DNA from: Chthonobacter albigriseus
GTDB lineage: Bacteria; Pseudomonadota; Alphaproteobacteria; Rhizobiales; Pleomorphomonadaceae
Direction: 5' to 3'
DNA length: 64,000 bases
Assembly (NCBI RefSeq): GCF_013839445.1
Contig: NZ_JACDIT010000005.1
Coordinates: 62,001-126,000, forward strand
A program made the position numbers and the translations under genes. This document shows positions 15,639 to 23,774 of the stretch, one piece after another (the first letter of the stretch is position 1; each line of letters begins with the position of its first letter). The notes under the pieces were generated by a model. That model did not search any database. It saw nothing but the letters and a program-made list of their open reading frames with translations, and was not told where the DNA came from.

Positions 15639-16456
15639 CGGCCCGCCTCCCGCGGATGCGCCCAGGGGAACGCGGAAATCGAGAGGCGCGCCAGGATCCA
15701 GTCCATCAGGACGGCCAGCAGGGTGATCCAGACGACGTAGGGAAGGATGACGTCCATCGCCATGTAGCGGCGGACCAGGAAGATCCGGTAGCCGAGGCCT
15801 TCGGTGGATGCGATCGCCTCCGCAGCGATCAGGAAAAGCCAGGCCGGACCAAGCTGCAGCCGGACTGCCACGAGCAGGCGGGGCAGTACCTGCGGCAACA
15901 CCAGGCGGATGATCATGGCCCAGGTCGAGGCGCCCAGCGTCTGCGCCTTGACGATGAGCTCTTCCGGGATGTCGGCGGTCCGGCCGGCGATATCGCGGAT
16001 CATCACGGGGGCAATGCCGAGAGCGATGAGGGTGATCTTGGACGCTTCCCCGAGGCCGAGCGCGATGAACAGTATCGGCAGGACCGCGAGGGGTGGAATG
16101 ACGGAGAGGACGGCGACGAAGGGGCCCAGCGTCGCGCGGATACGGGGGATGAACCCGATCGCGATACCCAGAGTGAGCGCGGACAAGGTCGCCGCACCGA
16201 CGCCGATACCGAGGCGTTCGAGGCTGGCCAGGGTGTCCGACCAGAGCAGAATGTCGCCGGAGCGTTTTTCAGGCTCGGTGGCGAGCGCGAGGAAGGCCCG
16301 CCACATCTGGGGGATGGAGGGCAGCAGCTTGTCGTCGGGGTTGGCGGAAAGCCTCTGCGCCGATGCGTAGACGTAGGCGCCCAGCACGAGCAGGATGGGC
16401 AGGGCGCCGAGAGCAAGCGAGCTGCCGCGGCCGGGTCTTGCGTTGACGAGCCTCAT
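15635..16456 (-). CDS. ABC transporter permease, NitT/TauT type
   Basis: Started at the ATG at 16456 (MRLVNARPGRG), the product has about 273 residues and six membrane helices, with the binding-protein-dependent permease motif DIPEELIVKAQTLGASTWAMIIRLVLPQVLPRLLVAVRLQLG that docks on the ATPase. It forms the inner-membrane channel for the solute captured by the binding protein at 18333-19397. Operon context predicts guanidine as substrate. The start overlaps the stop of the preceding gene in an ATGA. Confidence 0.9.
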   Translation of the reverse strand: MRLVNARPGRGSSLALGALPILLVLGAYVYASAQRLSANPDDKLLPSIPQMWRAFLALATEPEKRSGDILLWSDTLASLERLGIGVGAATLSALTLGIAIGFIPRIRATLGPFVAVLSVIPPLAVLPILFIALGLGEASKITLIALGIAPVMIRDIAGRTADIPEELIVKAQTLGASTWAMIIRLVLPQVLPRLLVAVRLQLGPAWLFLIAAEAIASTEGLGYRIFLVRRYMAMDVILPYVVWITLLAVLMDWILARLSISAFPWAHPREAGR

Positions 16457-17181
16457 GCGGCATCTCCCGCAGCCGGGGGAAACGGAGACTGTCGCCGCTC
16501 GCCGACCAGCCAAGGAAGGGTTGAGAGCTCCACCACCCAATCCGTCCCGCTCGCGCCCAATGTGCCCATGGCGACTTCGCAGTCGAGAAGATCGGCGAGG
16601 GCGCGGGCATCTCCCCGCCCCGCGGCCTCGGCGGCCTTCTCGGCAAGGATCCCCGGTGCAGGGCGAGCGGGCCGACGGTCCATGGCGGTCATTACGGTGT
16701 CGCCAACGCGAACTGCGATCGCTCCGGTCGCGGGCGTCTGCAGAGCCTCAAGCGTTGGGAGCGGGCCTTCGATGTCCTGCCACCAATGCTCCACGTAGGC
16801 GGCATCGGTGCCCGTTTCGACCAACATGCGGCCGCGGCGGGCGGCGTGTCCGCGATCGATCACGCCGGTAGGGGCGAAGTCGATCTGCCGGGCCCAGGTG
16901 CACACGTCGCCCTCGACCGTGAGTACGCCGGCGAAGGCCTCCTGACCGGCGAGGGCGACCGCGTCGGCGACGGTCAGGTCGGCGAAGCCGCGAGCGCCGG
17001 CCGCCGGCCGCGGGACGGGAAGGCGGATGTCGCAGTACCAGGCTTCGGTCTGCAGCCAGAACACCGTCGTCGCCACGTCGCCCCGCCCGTCTCCCCATTC
17101 GATGGAGAGACGGCGCCACAATCCGCGAAACATCGGGGCGACCGCCGCCGGCCCGGGAGCCGGTGAATTCGCCGCGGTCAT
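16453..17181 (-). CDS. HRI1-like protein of unknown function in the guanidine operon
   Basis: A 242-residue soluble protein without signal peptide. The first 145 residues are beta-rich: GLWRRLSIEW, TVFWLQTEAWYCDIRLPVP, GQEAFAGVLTVEGDVCTWARQIDFAP, GRMLVETGTDAAYVEHWWQDI. The order of W, FAG, ETG and W motifs resembles one lipocalin-like half of the HRI1 family (a yeast protein with bacterial relatives of unknown role); I make this match by eye. The C-terminal 90 residues look like a second beta barrel. It overlaps both neighbours by 4 bases, so it is made in step with the oxygenase and permease. Small-ligand binding is possible but untested. Confidence 0.6.
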   Translation of the reverse strand: MTAANSPAPGPAAVAPMFRGLWRRLSIEWGDGRGDVATTVFWLQTEAWYCDIRLPVPRPAAGARGFADLTVADAVALAGQEAFAGVLTVEGDVCTWARQIDFAPTGVIDRGHAARRGRMLVETGTDAAYVEHWWQDIEGPLPTLEALQTPATGAIAVRVGDTVMTAMDRRPARPAPGILAEKAAEAAGRGDARALADLLDCEVAMGTLGASGTDWVVELSTLPWLVGERRQSPFPPAAGDAA

Positions 17182-18239
17182 GTAGGGGCCGCGGCCCCGT
17201 GCTTGGCTTCCTGGCCGAAGGAGGAGAGCGCCATGCTTCCCTCCGGCAGGCTCAGCTCGCCGGTTTCCAGCTTCTTCTTGAGGTAGGCGAAGCTCTGCAT
17301 GGTTTGCGCCCAGAGATGCTCGCCGGCATAGAGCGGCTGGTAGCGGGTCGGCTCACCCGGCTTACGGAAGACCTCCAGGGGCTCGACGAGCGTGTTGAAG
17401 TCACAACCGAAGAAGAGGGGGAAGGAGTAGCGCTCGGCCTTCACCTTGCGGACGCGGTGGGAGGTCGCGACCAGGGCGCCGTTCGTCCAGACCTCCAGCA
17501 TGTCGCCGATGTTGACGACGAAGGCGTCCTCCACAGGCGGCGCGTCGATCCACTGGCCGTCGCCGTTCATGACCTCCAGACCCGGCGCGGTGGGCAGCAG
17601 GATCGTGAAGATCTCGTAGTCGGTGTGGGCCCCGATTCCTGGCCGGTCCTCAGGCTGATCGGGATCGAAGGGGTAGTGCAGCAGGCGGAGTTGGCTGACC
17701 GGCACGTTCACATGGCGCTCGAAGGTGTCCTCCGGCACGTCGAGAGCTACGGCGAGCGCCCGGGCAAGGCGTCGGCCCAGCGACATCGCGGCCTCGTAGT
17801 AGGCAGTGACGTCTTCCCGGAAGCCGGGCAGGTCGGGCCACTGGTTGGCTCCGCACATCGGAGTTCCTGCGACGACGGCCGGGTGGTCGGACGGCAGGTC
17901 GATCGCCAGATCGAAACCTTCCTTGCTGTCCGGCTTCTGGCTGTCGAAGCCTTCTTCGCCCGGCGGGACATATCCGCGGTGGTTATCGGACAGCCCGATG
18001 TAGACCTTCATCTTTTCCTCGTGAGGCAGAGAGAAGAAGGTCTTGGCCTGCGTCAGCAGCCGGTTGCGCAGGTCCCGGTCGATGCCGTGGCCGGTGATGT
18101 AGAGGAAGCCGCAGTCGCGGGCCGCCTTGCCGAGCGTGACCGCGACATCCTTCCGGTCGGCCTCGTCGGGCGAGGCAAGGCCGGAGATGTCGACGATGGG
18201 CAGCGATTGGAACGCGGTGTGGACTGGCGTGTCCGTCAT
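17178..18239 (-). CDS. Fe(II)/2-oxoglutarate-dependent oxygenase, isopenicillin-N-synthase family
   Basis: The 353-residue protein has the DIOX_N start LPIVDISGL ... CGFLYITGHGI and a jelly-roll core with all iron ligands: HTD (His205, Asp207) in GIGAHTDYEIFTIL and His261 in ATSHRVRKV. Arg270 in the RYS triplet would hold 2-oxoglutarate. Enzymes of this family hydroxylate or cyclise small molecules; the ethylene-forming enzyme and plant homoarginine 6-hydroxylase are relatives that release guanidine from arginine or homoarginine. Position inside a guanidine-riboswitch operon makes a guanidino substrate plausible (inference). Stop and next start overlap. Confidence 0.88.
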   Translation of the reverse strand: MTDTPVHTAFQSLPIVDISGLASPDEADRKDVAVTLGKAARDCGFLYITGHGIDRDLRNRLLTQAKTFFSLPHEEKMKVYIGLSDNHRGYVPPGEEGFDSQKPDSKEGFDLAIDLPSDHPAVVAGTPMCGANQWPDLPGFREDVTAYYEAAMSLGRRLARALAVALDVPEDTFERHVNVPVSQLRLLHYPFDPDQPEDRPGIGAHTDYEIFTILLPTAPGLEVMNGDGQWIDAPPVEDAFVVNIGDMLEVWTNGALVATSHRVRKVKAERYSFPLFFGCDFNTLVEPLEVFRKPGEPTRYQPLYAGEHLWAQTMQSFAYLKKKLETGELSLPEGSMALSSFGQEAKHGAAAPT

Positions 18240-18283
18240 GGGGTCTCGTCCTCGCTCAGAATGCCGGTCGTCCGGCGAGGTTC

Positions 18284-18306
18284 GCGGCGGGTCTGGCGCC
18301 CGCCGC
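18284..18306 (-). other. intercistronic hairpin after the binding-protein gene
   Basis: GCGGCGGG (18284-18291) and CCCGCCGC (18299-18306) form a perfect 8-bp stem in the only sizeable gap (93 bp) of the operon. Hairpins here are common after binding-protein genes and would raise the level of the first message relative to the rest; that role is inferred. Confidence 0.4.
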
Positions 18307-18332
18307 CCCGGGTCGTCCCGGACCGTCTCCGT

Positions 18333-19397
18333 TCAGAGTTCGCCCTTGGCCGCCATCGCCATGAAGCTGCTGTCGAAGCGGAGCTTCACGTTGTCCTTGG
18401 AACCGAGGATCGTGCCGTCCGGAAAGGCGATGCCGACGGCATCCACGCTGGCCGCGTTAGTGCCGAGAATGCCGTGGTCGAACAGGAAGTTGCGGACAAG
18501 GTCCATCGTCTGGACGTTGTCCTTGCTCTCCGTGAAGGCGACCGCGTCGGCTGGCTTGTAGAACATGGCGGTGGCGGCGAGTTGGGCCTTGTAGCCGGCG
18601 AGATCGGTGCCCGACGCCTTGCCCATCTCCTCCAGCGCGGCCTCACCTTCAGGCGTGCCGGACGTCATCAGCGACATGACCTCGAACCAGGCGCCGACGA
18701 GTGCCTTGCCGAAGGCGGGGTTGTCCTTCAGCGTGTCGGTGTTGACCGCCATCAGGTCCATGATCTCGCCGGGGATCTGCGTGGAGTCGAACACGGACTT
18801 GGCGCCGGGCTTGGCCAGGATTTCCGACACCATCGGGTTCCAGGTGACGACGGCGGTGACGTCGGCCGTTTCCCAGGCGGCGACCATGTCGGCATCCGAC
18901 GTGTTGACGATGGTGAGGTCCTTCTCGCTGAGGCCGACAGTGTCCAGGGCCCGCGCGAGCATGTAGTGGGAGACGGAGAGCTCGACGATGTTGACGCTCT
19001 GGCCTTTGATGTCGGCCAGCGTCTCCTTGTCCTTCAGGATGATCGCATCGTTGCCGTTGGAGAAATCGCCCATGATCAGGATGGTGGTATCGACGCCGCC
19101 GCCGGCGGGGATCGAAAGGGCATCCATGTTGGTCATGCCGCAGCCGTCGAAGCCGCCGGCGGTGTACTGGTTGATGCTCTCAACGTAGTCGTTGATGCGC
19201 GTGATCTCGACCGTGATCCCGTACTTGTCGGCCCACTTCTTCATGATGCCGCTGTCGGCCAGATAGCCCCAGGGCATCCAGCCGGCGTAGATCGACCAGC
19301 AGACCTTGAAGTCCTTCTTCTCGGCCGCTTGGGCGTGAAACGGGGCGGTGAGGAGCACCGCGGCGGCAAGGAGCGAACCGAACACTCTGGACTTCAT
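18333..19397 (-). CDS. ABC transporter substrate-binding protein, NitT/TauT type, probable guanidine binder
   Basis: The product (354 residues from the ATG at 19397, with AAGGGG 6 bases upstream) has a signal peptide MKSRVFGSLLAAAVLLTAPFHAQA and a periplasmic binding protein fold of the SsuA/TauA/NrtA type: FKVCWSIYAGWMPWGYLADSGIMKKW, FDGCGMTNMDALSIPAGGGVDTTILIMGDFSNGNDAI, WNPMVSEI. It is the first gene behind the guanidine-I riboswitch, and homologous transporters accompany guanidine-degrading enzymes elsewhere. It should deliver guanidine to the permease at 15635-16456. Confidence 0.88.
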   Translation of the reverse strand: MKSRVFGSLLAAAVLLTAPFHAQAAEKKDFKVCWSIYAGWMPWGYLADSGIMKKWADKYGITVEITRINDYVESINQYTAGGFDGCGMTNMDALSIPAGGGVDTTILIMGDFSNGNDAIILKDKETLADIKGQSVNIVELSVSHYMLARALDTVGLSEKDLTIVNTSDADMVAAWETADVTAVVTWNPMVSEILAKPGAKSVFDSTQIPGEIMDLMAVNTDTLKDNPAFGKALVGAWFEVMSLMTSGTPEGEAALEEMGKASGTDLAGYKAQLAATAMFYKPADAVAFTESKDNVQTMDLVRNFLFDHGILGTNAASVDAVGIAFPDGTILGSKDNVKLRFDSSFMAMAAKGEL

Positions 19398-19488
19398 GCG
19401 CAACCCCTTCGTCTCGGTCCGATGGACCGTGAATTCTCGCGATGGGGGCCAGCCGGCGGCGTGCGGAGGTCAGGTTCGCGCCGGCAAA

Positions 19489-19604
19489 CCCGTGCAGTGA
19501 CCTCCCGGGATTTTGTCCCGCCGTGTCTCCGGCCTGTCGCGCCGGAGTGCGTCTCTCGGACCAGCGCCATTGATATGGCCGGAACCCTAGACGCACTGCA
19601 CGGG
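19489..19604 (-). promoter_or_regulatory. guanidine-I (ykkC) riboswitch
   Basis: Read on the minus strand, the aptamer shows the ykkC landmarks in order: CTAGGGTTCCGG (19590-19579), CTGGTCCGAGAG (19564-19553), then ACACGG, CGGGA and TCCCGGGAG (19526-19502). The flanks CCCGTGCAGTG (19604-19594) and CACTGCACGGG (19499-19489) make a perfect 11-bp P1 helix. The aptamer ends about 90 nt before the binding-protein ATG. No T-tract terminator follows, but CGGTCC-N3-GGACCG (19429-19415) lies just before the Shine-Dalgarno, and its CGGACC could pair instead with GGTCCG of the aptamer, suggesting translational control. Confidence 0.93.
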
Positions 19605-19735
19605 ACTTGTTTTGCAAGGGATGGGCCAAGCGGCGCCAAGCGCCTAAATCGCAAGACAGGCCGGCCCGGAGGCCCCCGTTTGCACCGCTGAAGGCCAGCG
19701 CTGCCTATGAAATAGGCGGACCATCGGGGTCCACG

Positions 19736-19760
19736 AAAAAGGCCGCCCTTGCGGGCGGCC
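19736..19760 (-). terminator. Rho-independent terminator after the DUF882 gene
   Basis: On the minus strand GGCCGCCC-N4-GGGCGGCC is followed by TTTTT. It closes the DUF882 transcript before the riboswitch operon begins. Confidence 0.85.
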
Positions 19761-19787
19761 GTTTCTCGGCAGAATGGGTGAACCTTG

Positions 19788-21611
19788 TCAGCGCAGCGCC
19801 AGGTCCTGTCGTCCGGCAAAACGGACCGTGGCGATCCGGATCACGGCGTCGCCCTGGAAGCGGCTGTAGGAGAGGTCGCCCGATGCCGCAGGCTGGAAGC
19901 CGGCCTGGAGCACGGCGACCGGTGCGGCGAACATCATACCGTCCCGCCGTTGGTCAGGGTGGATCAGAACGGCGAAGGAACGGCCCGCCATGCCCTGGTA
20001 GGGATCGTAGACCGGCAGGTCGACTGGCGGCAGGAAGGTGGTGAGCGTCGCCAGCTGGTCTTCGCGGGCTGGCGGCAAGGCGACGGCCGGGTCGGCCCGG
20101 CCGGTCTTGGCGTCCGGCGTGCTGGCCGGGGCGGGAGCCACCCCCAGGATGGAAGCGCCGAGCGAGGCCTGGACGATCTTGGGAACGCTGCGCCGAGCCG
20201 GAGCCGTCGGCTGCGCGTCCGGCAGGGCCGGCAGGGCGGCCAGGGAGTCCGGCGCGGCGTAGCTCAACGTCGTCGGCGGCGTCGCATCCGGTGCCGCCGC
20301 GGCGACCTCGGCCAGCGCGAGCTGCGCGTTGGCAGGTTCGTCGGCCAACGGCTGGATCGCCGGAAGTGTCGGGCGGACCGCAGGCGCTTCGGCAACCACC
20401 GCCGCCGGAGGCGGAGCGATCTCCAGGACCGGCTTCAGCGGCGGGACGACGGGCGCCTCGAGCATGGCCAGCTGCATCTGCGCCAGGGCCTTCAGCTCCT
20501 GGGGCTTGCCGCGCGGCAGTGGTGGCGGCGTCGCTTCCGCCACGATGACGGGCTTCGGCACGGCAGGAATGGTCGCTTCCGCCAGCGAGGCGGGGGCGGG
20601 GGCTTCGGCCGGAACCGCAGCCCTGGCGAGGACGACCGGTTGCGGCTCGGGAGCCGGCGGCGGCGTCACCTTGCGGGTGCGGACCGGAGCGGGCTCCTCC
20701 TCGGCGGCGATAGCGGGACCTTGGGTCGCTGCCGCCTCTTCGACGGACTCGTCCTCGTCGTCGCCGAAGAGCATGGCGAGCAGACCGCCGCCCTTCTTGG
20801 CTCCGGACTTCTCGTCGGCCATTGCGACGGCACTGGTCGTCGATCCGTTGCGGCGCAGTTCGGACAGGGCCTGCTGGTAGCCGGCGAGGGGCTTTCCGTC
20901 GGCCGGCAGGTGCACGGTCTTGCCGTCGGGGAACAGCTGCGACAGCTGCGTGCGGGTCATGCGCGGCCAGGACCGCACGTTGCCCACGTCGATGTGCACG
21001 AAGGGGCTGTTGGAGCGCGGATACCAGCCGACGCCGCCCCGCTGCATCTTCATCCCGATCGCGCGGAGCTTGTTGATCGACACGTCCGGCAGGAAGAAGT
21101 CCATCGCCTTGCCGAGCGTGTGCTGGCTGTGCTTGGCCACCGCCTTGGAGCGCGACCGAAGCATGTTGTTGGTCGGCAGCGAGCGATAGGCGGATACGAT
21201 GTGGATCGGTTGCCGCGATCCGGACTGACGGTAGATTTCCCAAACCGTGTCGAACAGGCGCGGGTCCATGTTCGTCGGCTCGTTGCGTCGCCAATCGCGC
21301 AGGAAGTGATTGAGCTGCTTCAGCGCCGACGGAATGAAGCGCCCGTCCTTCTTGTAGGTGATCGTCAACCGCTCACGCGTGTGCGTGTAGTAGAGATCGA
21401 GCGTCCGGTTTTCGGCCGCAGCCGGCACGGTGGTCGCCACCATCAGCGTCGCAACCGCGCCGCAGAGGGCCGCCACCAGACGATTGATTCCGAAGGACGG
21501 CGTTTGCCGGCCACCGGGGGCGGTCGTACGCGCGCTCGCCGGACCATGTCCGGGTTGCGCAGGAGCGGCTTCCGCCGCAGTCGACCGATCAGTTACAGAT
21601 GTCCGTTTCAA
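19788..21611 (-). CDS. DUF882 (M15-type) peptidoglycan peptidase with long Ala/Pro-rich tail
   Basis: Residues 45-67 form a signal or anchor segment (RLVAALCGAVATLMVATTVPAAA). The region to about residue 235 is the DUF882/YcbK fold: YRSLPTNNMLRSRSKAVAKHSQHTLGKAMDFFLPDV and SPFVHIDVGNVRSWPRM, carrying the zinc-binding His and Asp residues of M15 metallopeptidases that cut peptide stems of murein. The remaining 350 residues are alanine-, proline- and valine-rich, low in complexity and probably disordered. The start is uncertain; the frame begins at a TTG with AGGA upstream. It is next to an L,D-transpeptidase, so a cell-wall role fits. Confidence 0.8.
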   Translation of the reverse strand: MKRTSVTDRSTAAEAAPAQPGHGPASARTTAPGGRQTPSFGINRLVAALCGAVATLMVATTVPAAAENRTLDLYYTHTRERLTITYKKDGRFIPSALKQLNHFLRDWRRNEPTNMDPRLFDTVWEIYRQSGSRQPIHIVSAYRSLPTNNMLRSRSKAVAKHSQHTLGKAMDFFLPDVSINKLRAIGMKMQRGGVGWYPRSNSPFVHIDVGNVRSWPRMTRTQLSQLFPDGKTVHLPADGKPLAGYQQALSELRRNGSTTSAVAMADEKSGAKKGGGLLAMLFGDDEDESVEEAAATQGPAIAAEEEPAPVRTRKVTPPPAPEPQPVVLARAAVPAEAPAPASLAEATIPAVPKPVIVAEATPPPLPRGKPQELKALAQMQLAMLEAPVVPPLKPVLEIAPPPAAVVAEAPAVRPTLPAIQPLADEPANAQLALAEVAAAAPDATPPTTLSYAAPDSLAALPALPDAQPTAPARRSVPKIVQASLGASILGVAPAPASTPDAKTGRADPAVALPPAREDQLATLTTFLPPVDLPVYDPYQGMAGRSFAVLIHPDQRRDGMMFAAPVAVLQAGFQPAASGDLSYSRFQGDAVIRIATVRFAGRQDLALR

Positions 21612-21948
21612 GCGGTCCTGCCTGCTGTCAGGGTTTCGCGCCAGCCCACCCGAGGATCATGAACGGGAACCATTAAGCAACGGTTTACCGTAACAAATCC
21701 TTTCCAATCCCGAAGCGTCCCCTCGACGATCGATCTGCCCGCCGAGCGCGCAGAGAGTAGTCGGTGATCGGAATTTAGCCAAGAGGTAACCTAGATTGTG
21801 GCGGTCGCCTCTGCCCGCAGCCCGAATCTCCAAAGACCCGATCAGAACCGGACGTCGAAATGCGCGCGAATTGCGACCAAAGGGGGGCGGGGACCCCCCT
21901 CCTCAGGTCGTCCGATAGACGTGCTTGACGAAACGTAAAGAGCGGAAA
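21612..21948. other. intergenic region between the two cell-wall genes
   Basis: No gene is visible in these 337 bases. They hold a hairpin GGGGGG/CCCCCC (21883-21900) followed on the minus strand by TTTGG, a weak terminator for the L,D-transpeptidase gene, and TTAA-N7-TTTA (21673-21687), one base short of a CtrA box, upstream of the DUF882 gene. Confidence 0.4.
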
Positions 21949-23667
21949 TCAGCCGGAGGGGAGCCCCAGCGCAGCCTTCACGGCCTTGGTGTGCCCGTAG
22001 AGATCGTCCCGCAACTGCAGAGTCCCGGCCTCGTCGACCCAGGCGTTGAAGTAGCCGATGTGGACCTTCAGATGGTGGGTCAGGTCCAGGCGGCGCTCGT
22101 CACCGCCGAACAGCGCCTTGACGTGCTCGACGTCCCACATCGGTTCGCCACGCAACAGTTCGGCGGCGAAGGAGAGCGGATCGTCGACGCGGACGCAGCC
22201 GTGGCTGTAGGCGCGGTAGTCGCGCTGGAACAGCTTGCGGGACGGCGTGTCGTGAAGGTAGACGGCGTGCTGGTTGGGGAACATGAACTTGATGTTGCCG
22301 AGGGCGTTCGCCTCGCCGGGCACCTGGCGGATGTGGACGGCCCGCATGGCGTTCTCGTCCCAGATCACCGACGCCGGATCGATCTGCTGGCCCTCCCAGA
22401 GCACCTCGTAGCCGTGCCGGGCGAAGAAGTTCACCGGATCGGCCTGGATCTCGGGCAGGAACTCCTTGGTCTTGATGGACTCCGGGACGTTCCAGTAGGG
22501 ATTGACGACGAGGTGGTCCATCTCGTCGCTGAAGATCGGCGTCTGGTTCGCCGGCTTGCCGACCACCACGCGGGCGGTATGGGTGACCTGGCCGGACCGG
22601 ACGATGCGGACCATGAACTCGGGCACGTTGACGAAGACGTAGGACGAGCCGAGCTCCCGCGGCATCCAGCGCCACATCTCCATGTTGGCGATGATGTCGC
22701 CTTCCTCGTCGCGGTCGACCCCGTTGAGGACGGCAAGCGTGCGCGGCCCGATGATGCCATCGGGGATGATACCGGCCTTGCCCTGGTACTCCCGGACGGC
22801 CGCGACCAGTGTTTCGTCGTACACATCCGCGACCAGCGGGTCGGTCGGGGCTGCCACGCCGAGACGCTCGCGCAGGGCAGTGACGCGCTCGTCGTTCATC
22901 CCGGGCTTCAACGTCGGGCCTTCGGCGATCGGCGGCGGCGGCGGGGTCTTTTCGCGGGTGCGGACTTCGGCGAGCTTCGCCTTCAGCTTGGCGAAAGCCT
23001 CGTGGGGCGGGTTGAACCCGTCCAGAACCGCCGCGGGGTCGCTGGCCGTGGAAACCTGTGTCAGCGCATCGGCGGTGTCCAGCCGGGGCGGCTTGCGGGT
23101 GATGTTCTTGCGGTCGATGCTGGCGGGCGCGACGCGCCCTCCGTAGGCTTCGGCGGCGAAGGTCGCCACGGCGAGCGAGATCCGAAGGTCGCGTTCGGCG
23201 ACTGCGGACGGGTCGGTCAGCTTGGCCGCGACATCGGGGATCGGAAATTCGGCCGGGTTGAGCCCGTCTTCCGCCGCCTTCGCCAGCCGAGCGGCCACGG
23301 CCTGTCCGGTCTGGTTCACCACCGAAGCGCTCTCTGTCCAGAGCGGCTTGTTGGCTCGCGATGCGTAGAACGAAGCGACGGCGGCGAAGCGGTTCTTGTC
23401 CGGATAGTTGAGACCCTGCGGGCCAGCGGCAAGCAGGGTCGCGACAGCGGTCTCCACGGGATCGACCGGCGCGACGACCGGTGCTGCAGCGACCGAAGGA
23501 GTCGTCTCGGCTACGGCCGGCGGCGTCGACAGCGGTGTGCGGGTCACGACCGGGGCCGGGCCTGTCCCCAGTCCGACCGGATCAGCCGTGGTCGCCTGCG
23601 CGCCCGCCGAGTGCGCCCCGGCCAGAGCCGTGCCTGCTGCCAGAATCGCGACGAACACCGTCTTCAT
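21949..23667 (-). CDS. L,D-transpeptidase, YcbB/LdtD type
   Basis: Started at MKTVFVAIL (23667), the protein has about 572 residues: a signal peptide, a proline/valine-rich linker, a scaffold domain, a peptidoglycan-binding helix bundle (VTALRERLGV ... AGIIPDGIIGPRTLAVLNGV) and a YkuD-type catalytic domain with HDTPSRKLFQRDYRAYSHGCVRVDDP, containing the SHGCxR nucleophile cysteine. This architecture is that of YcbB-like enzymes that form 3-3 (meso-diaminopimelate to meso-diaminopimelate) crosslinks in the periplasm. Starts at 23697 (with its own upstream GGAG) and 23679 are alternatives. Confidence 0.9.
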   Translation of the reverse strand: MKTVFVAILAAGTALAGAHSAGAQATTADPVGLGTGPAPVVTRTPLSTPPAVAETTPSVAAAPVVAPVDPVETAVATLLAAGPQGLNYPDKNRFAAVASFYASRANKPLWTESASVVNQTGQAVAARLAKAAEDGLNPAEFPIPDVAAKLTDPSAVAERDLRISLAVATFAAEAYGGRVAPASIDRKNITRKPPRLDTADALTQVSTASDPAAVLDGFNPPHEAFAKLKAKLAEVRTREKTPPPPPIAEGPTLKPGMNDERVTALRERLGVAAPTDPLVADVYDETLVAAVREYQGKAGIIPDGIIGPRTLAVLNGVDRDEEGDIIANMEMWRWMPRELGSSYVFVNVPEFMVRIVRSGQVTHTARVVVGKPANQTPIFSDEMDHLVVNPYWNVPESIKTKEFLPEIQADPVNFFARHGYEVLWEGQQIDPASVIWDENAMRAVHIRQVPGEANALGNIKFMFPNQHAVYLHDTPSRKLFQRDYRAYSHGCVRVDDPLSFAAELLRGEPMWDVEHVKALFGGDERRLDLTHHLKVHIGYFNAWVDEAGTLQLRDDLYGHTKAVKAALGLPSG

Positions 23668-23774
23668 CGAACCGCCCATTGCCAATGCACTCCGCACGAA
23701 TACTCATACCTGCTTCGGATGGGTGGGACAGTGCAAGATCGAGCTGGGCGTGTCCGTTCATTCCCTTCGGACAG

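Noticed and set aside
17163-19691. 842-residue open frame on the plus strand, antisense to the guanidine operon
   Set aside because: It covers the oxygenase, the binding protein and the riboswitch in antisense, is rich in Arg, Val, Asp and Gly, and resembles no protein. High GC removes stop codons from the antisense frame.
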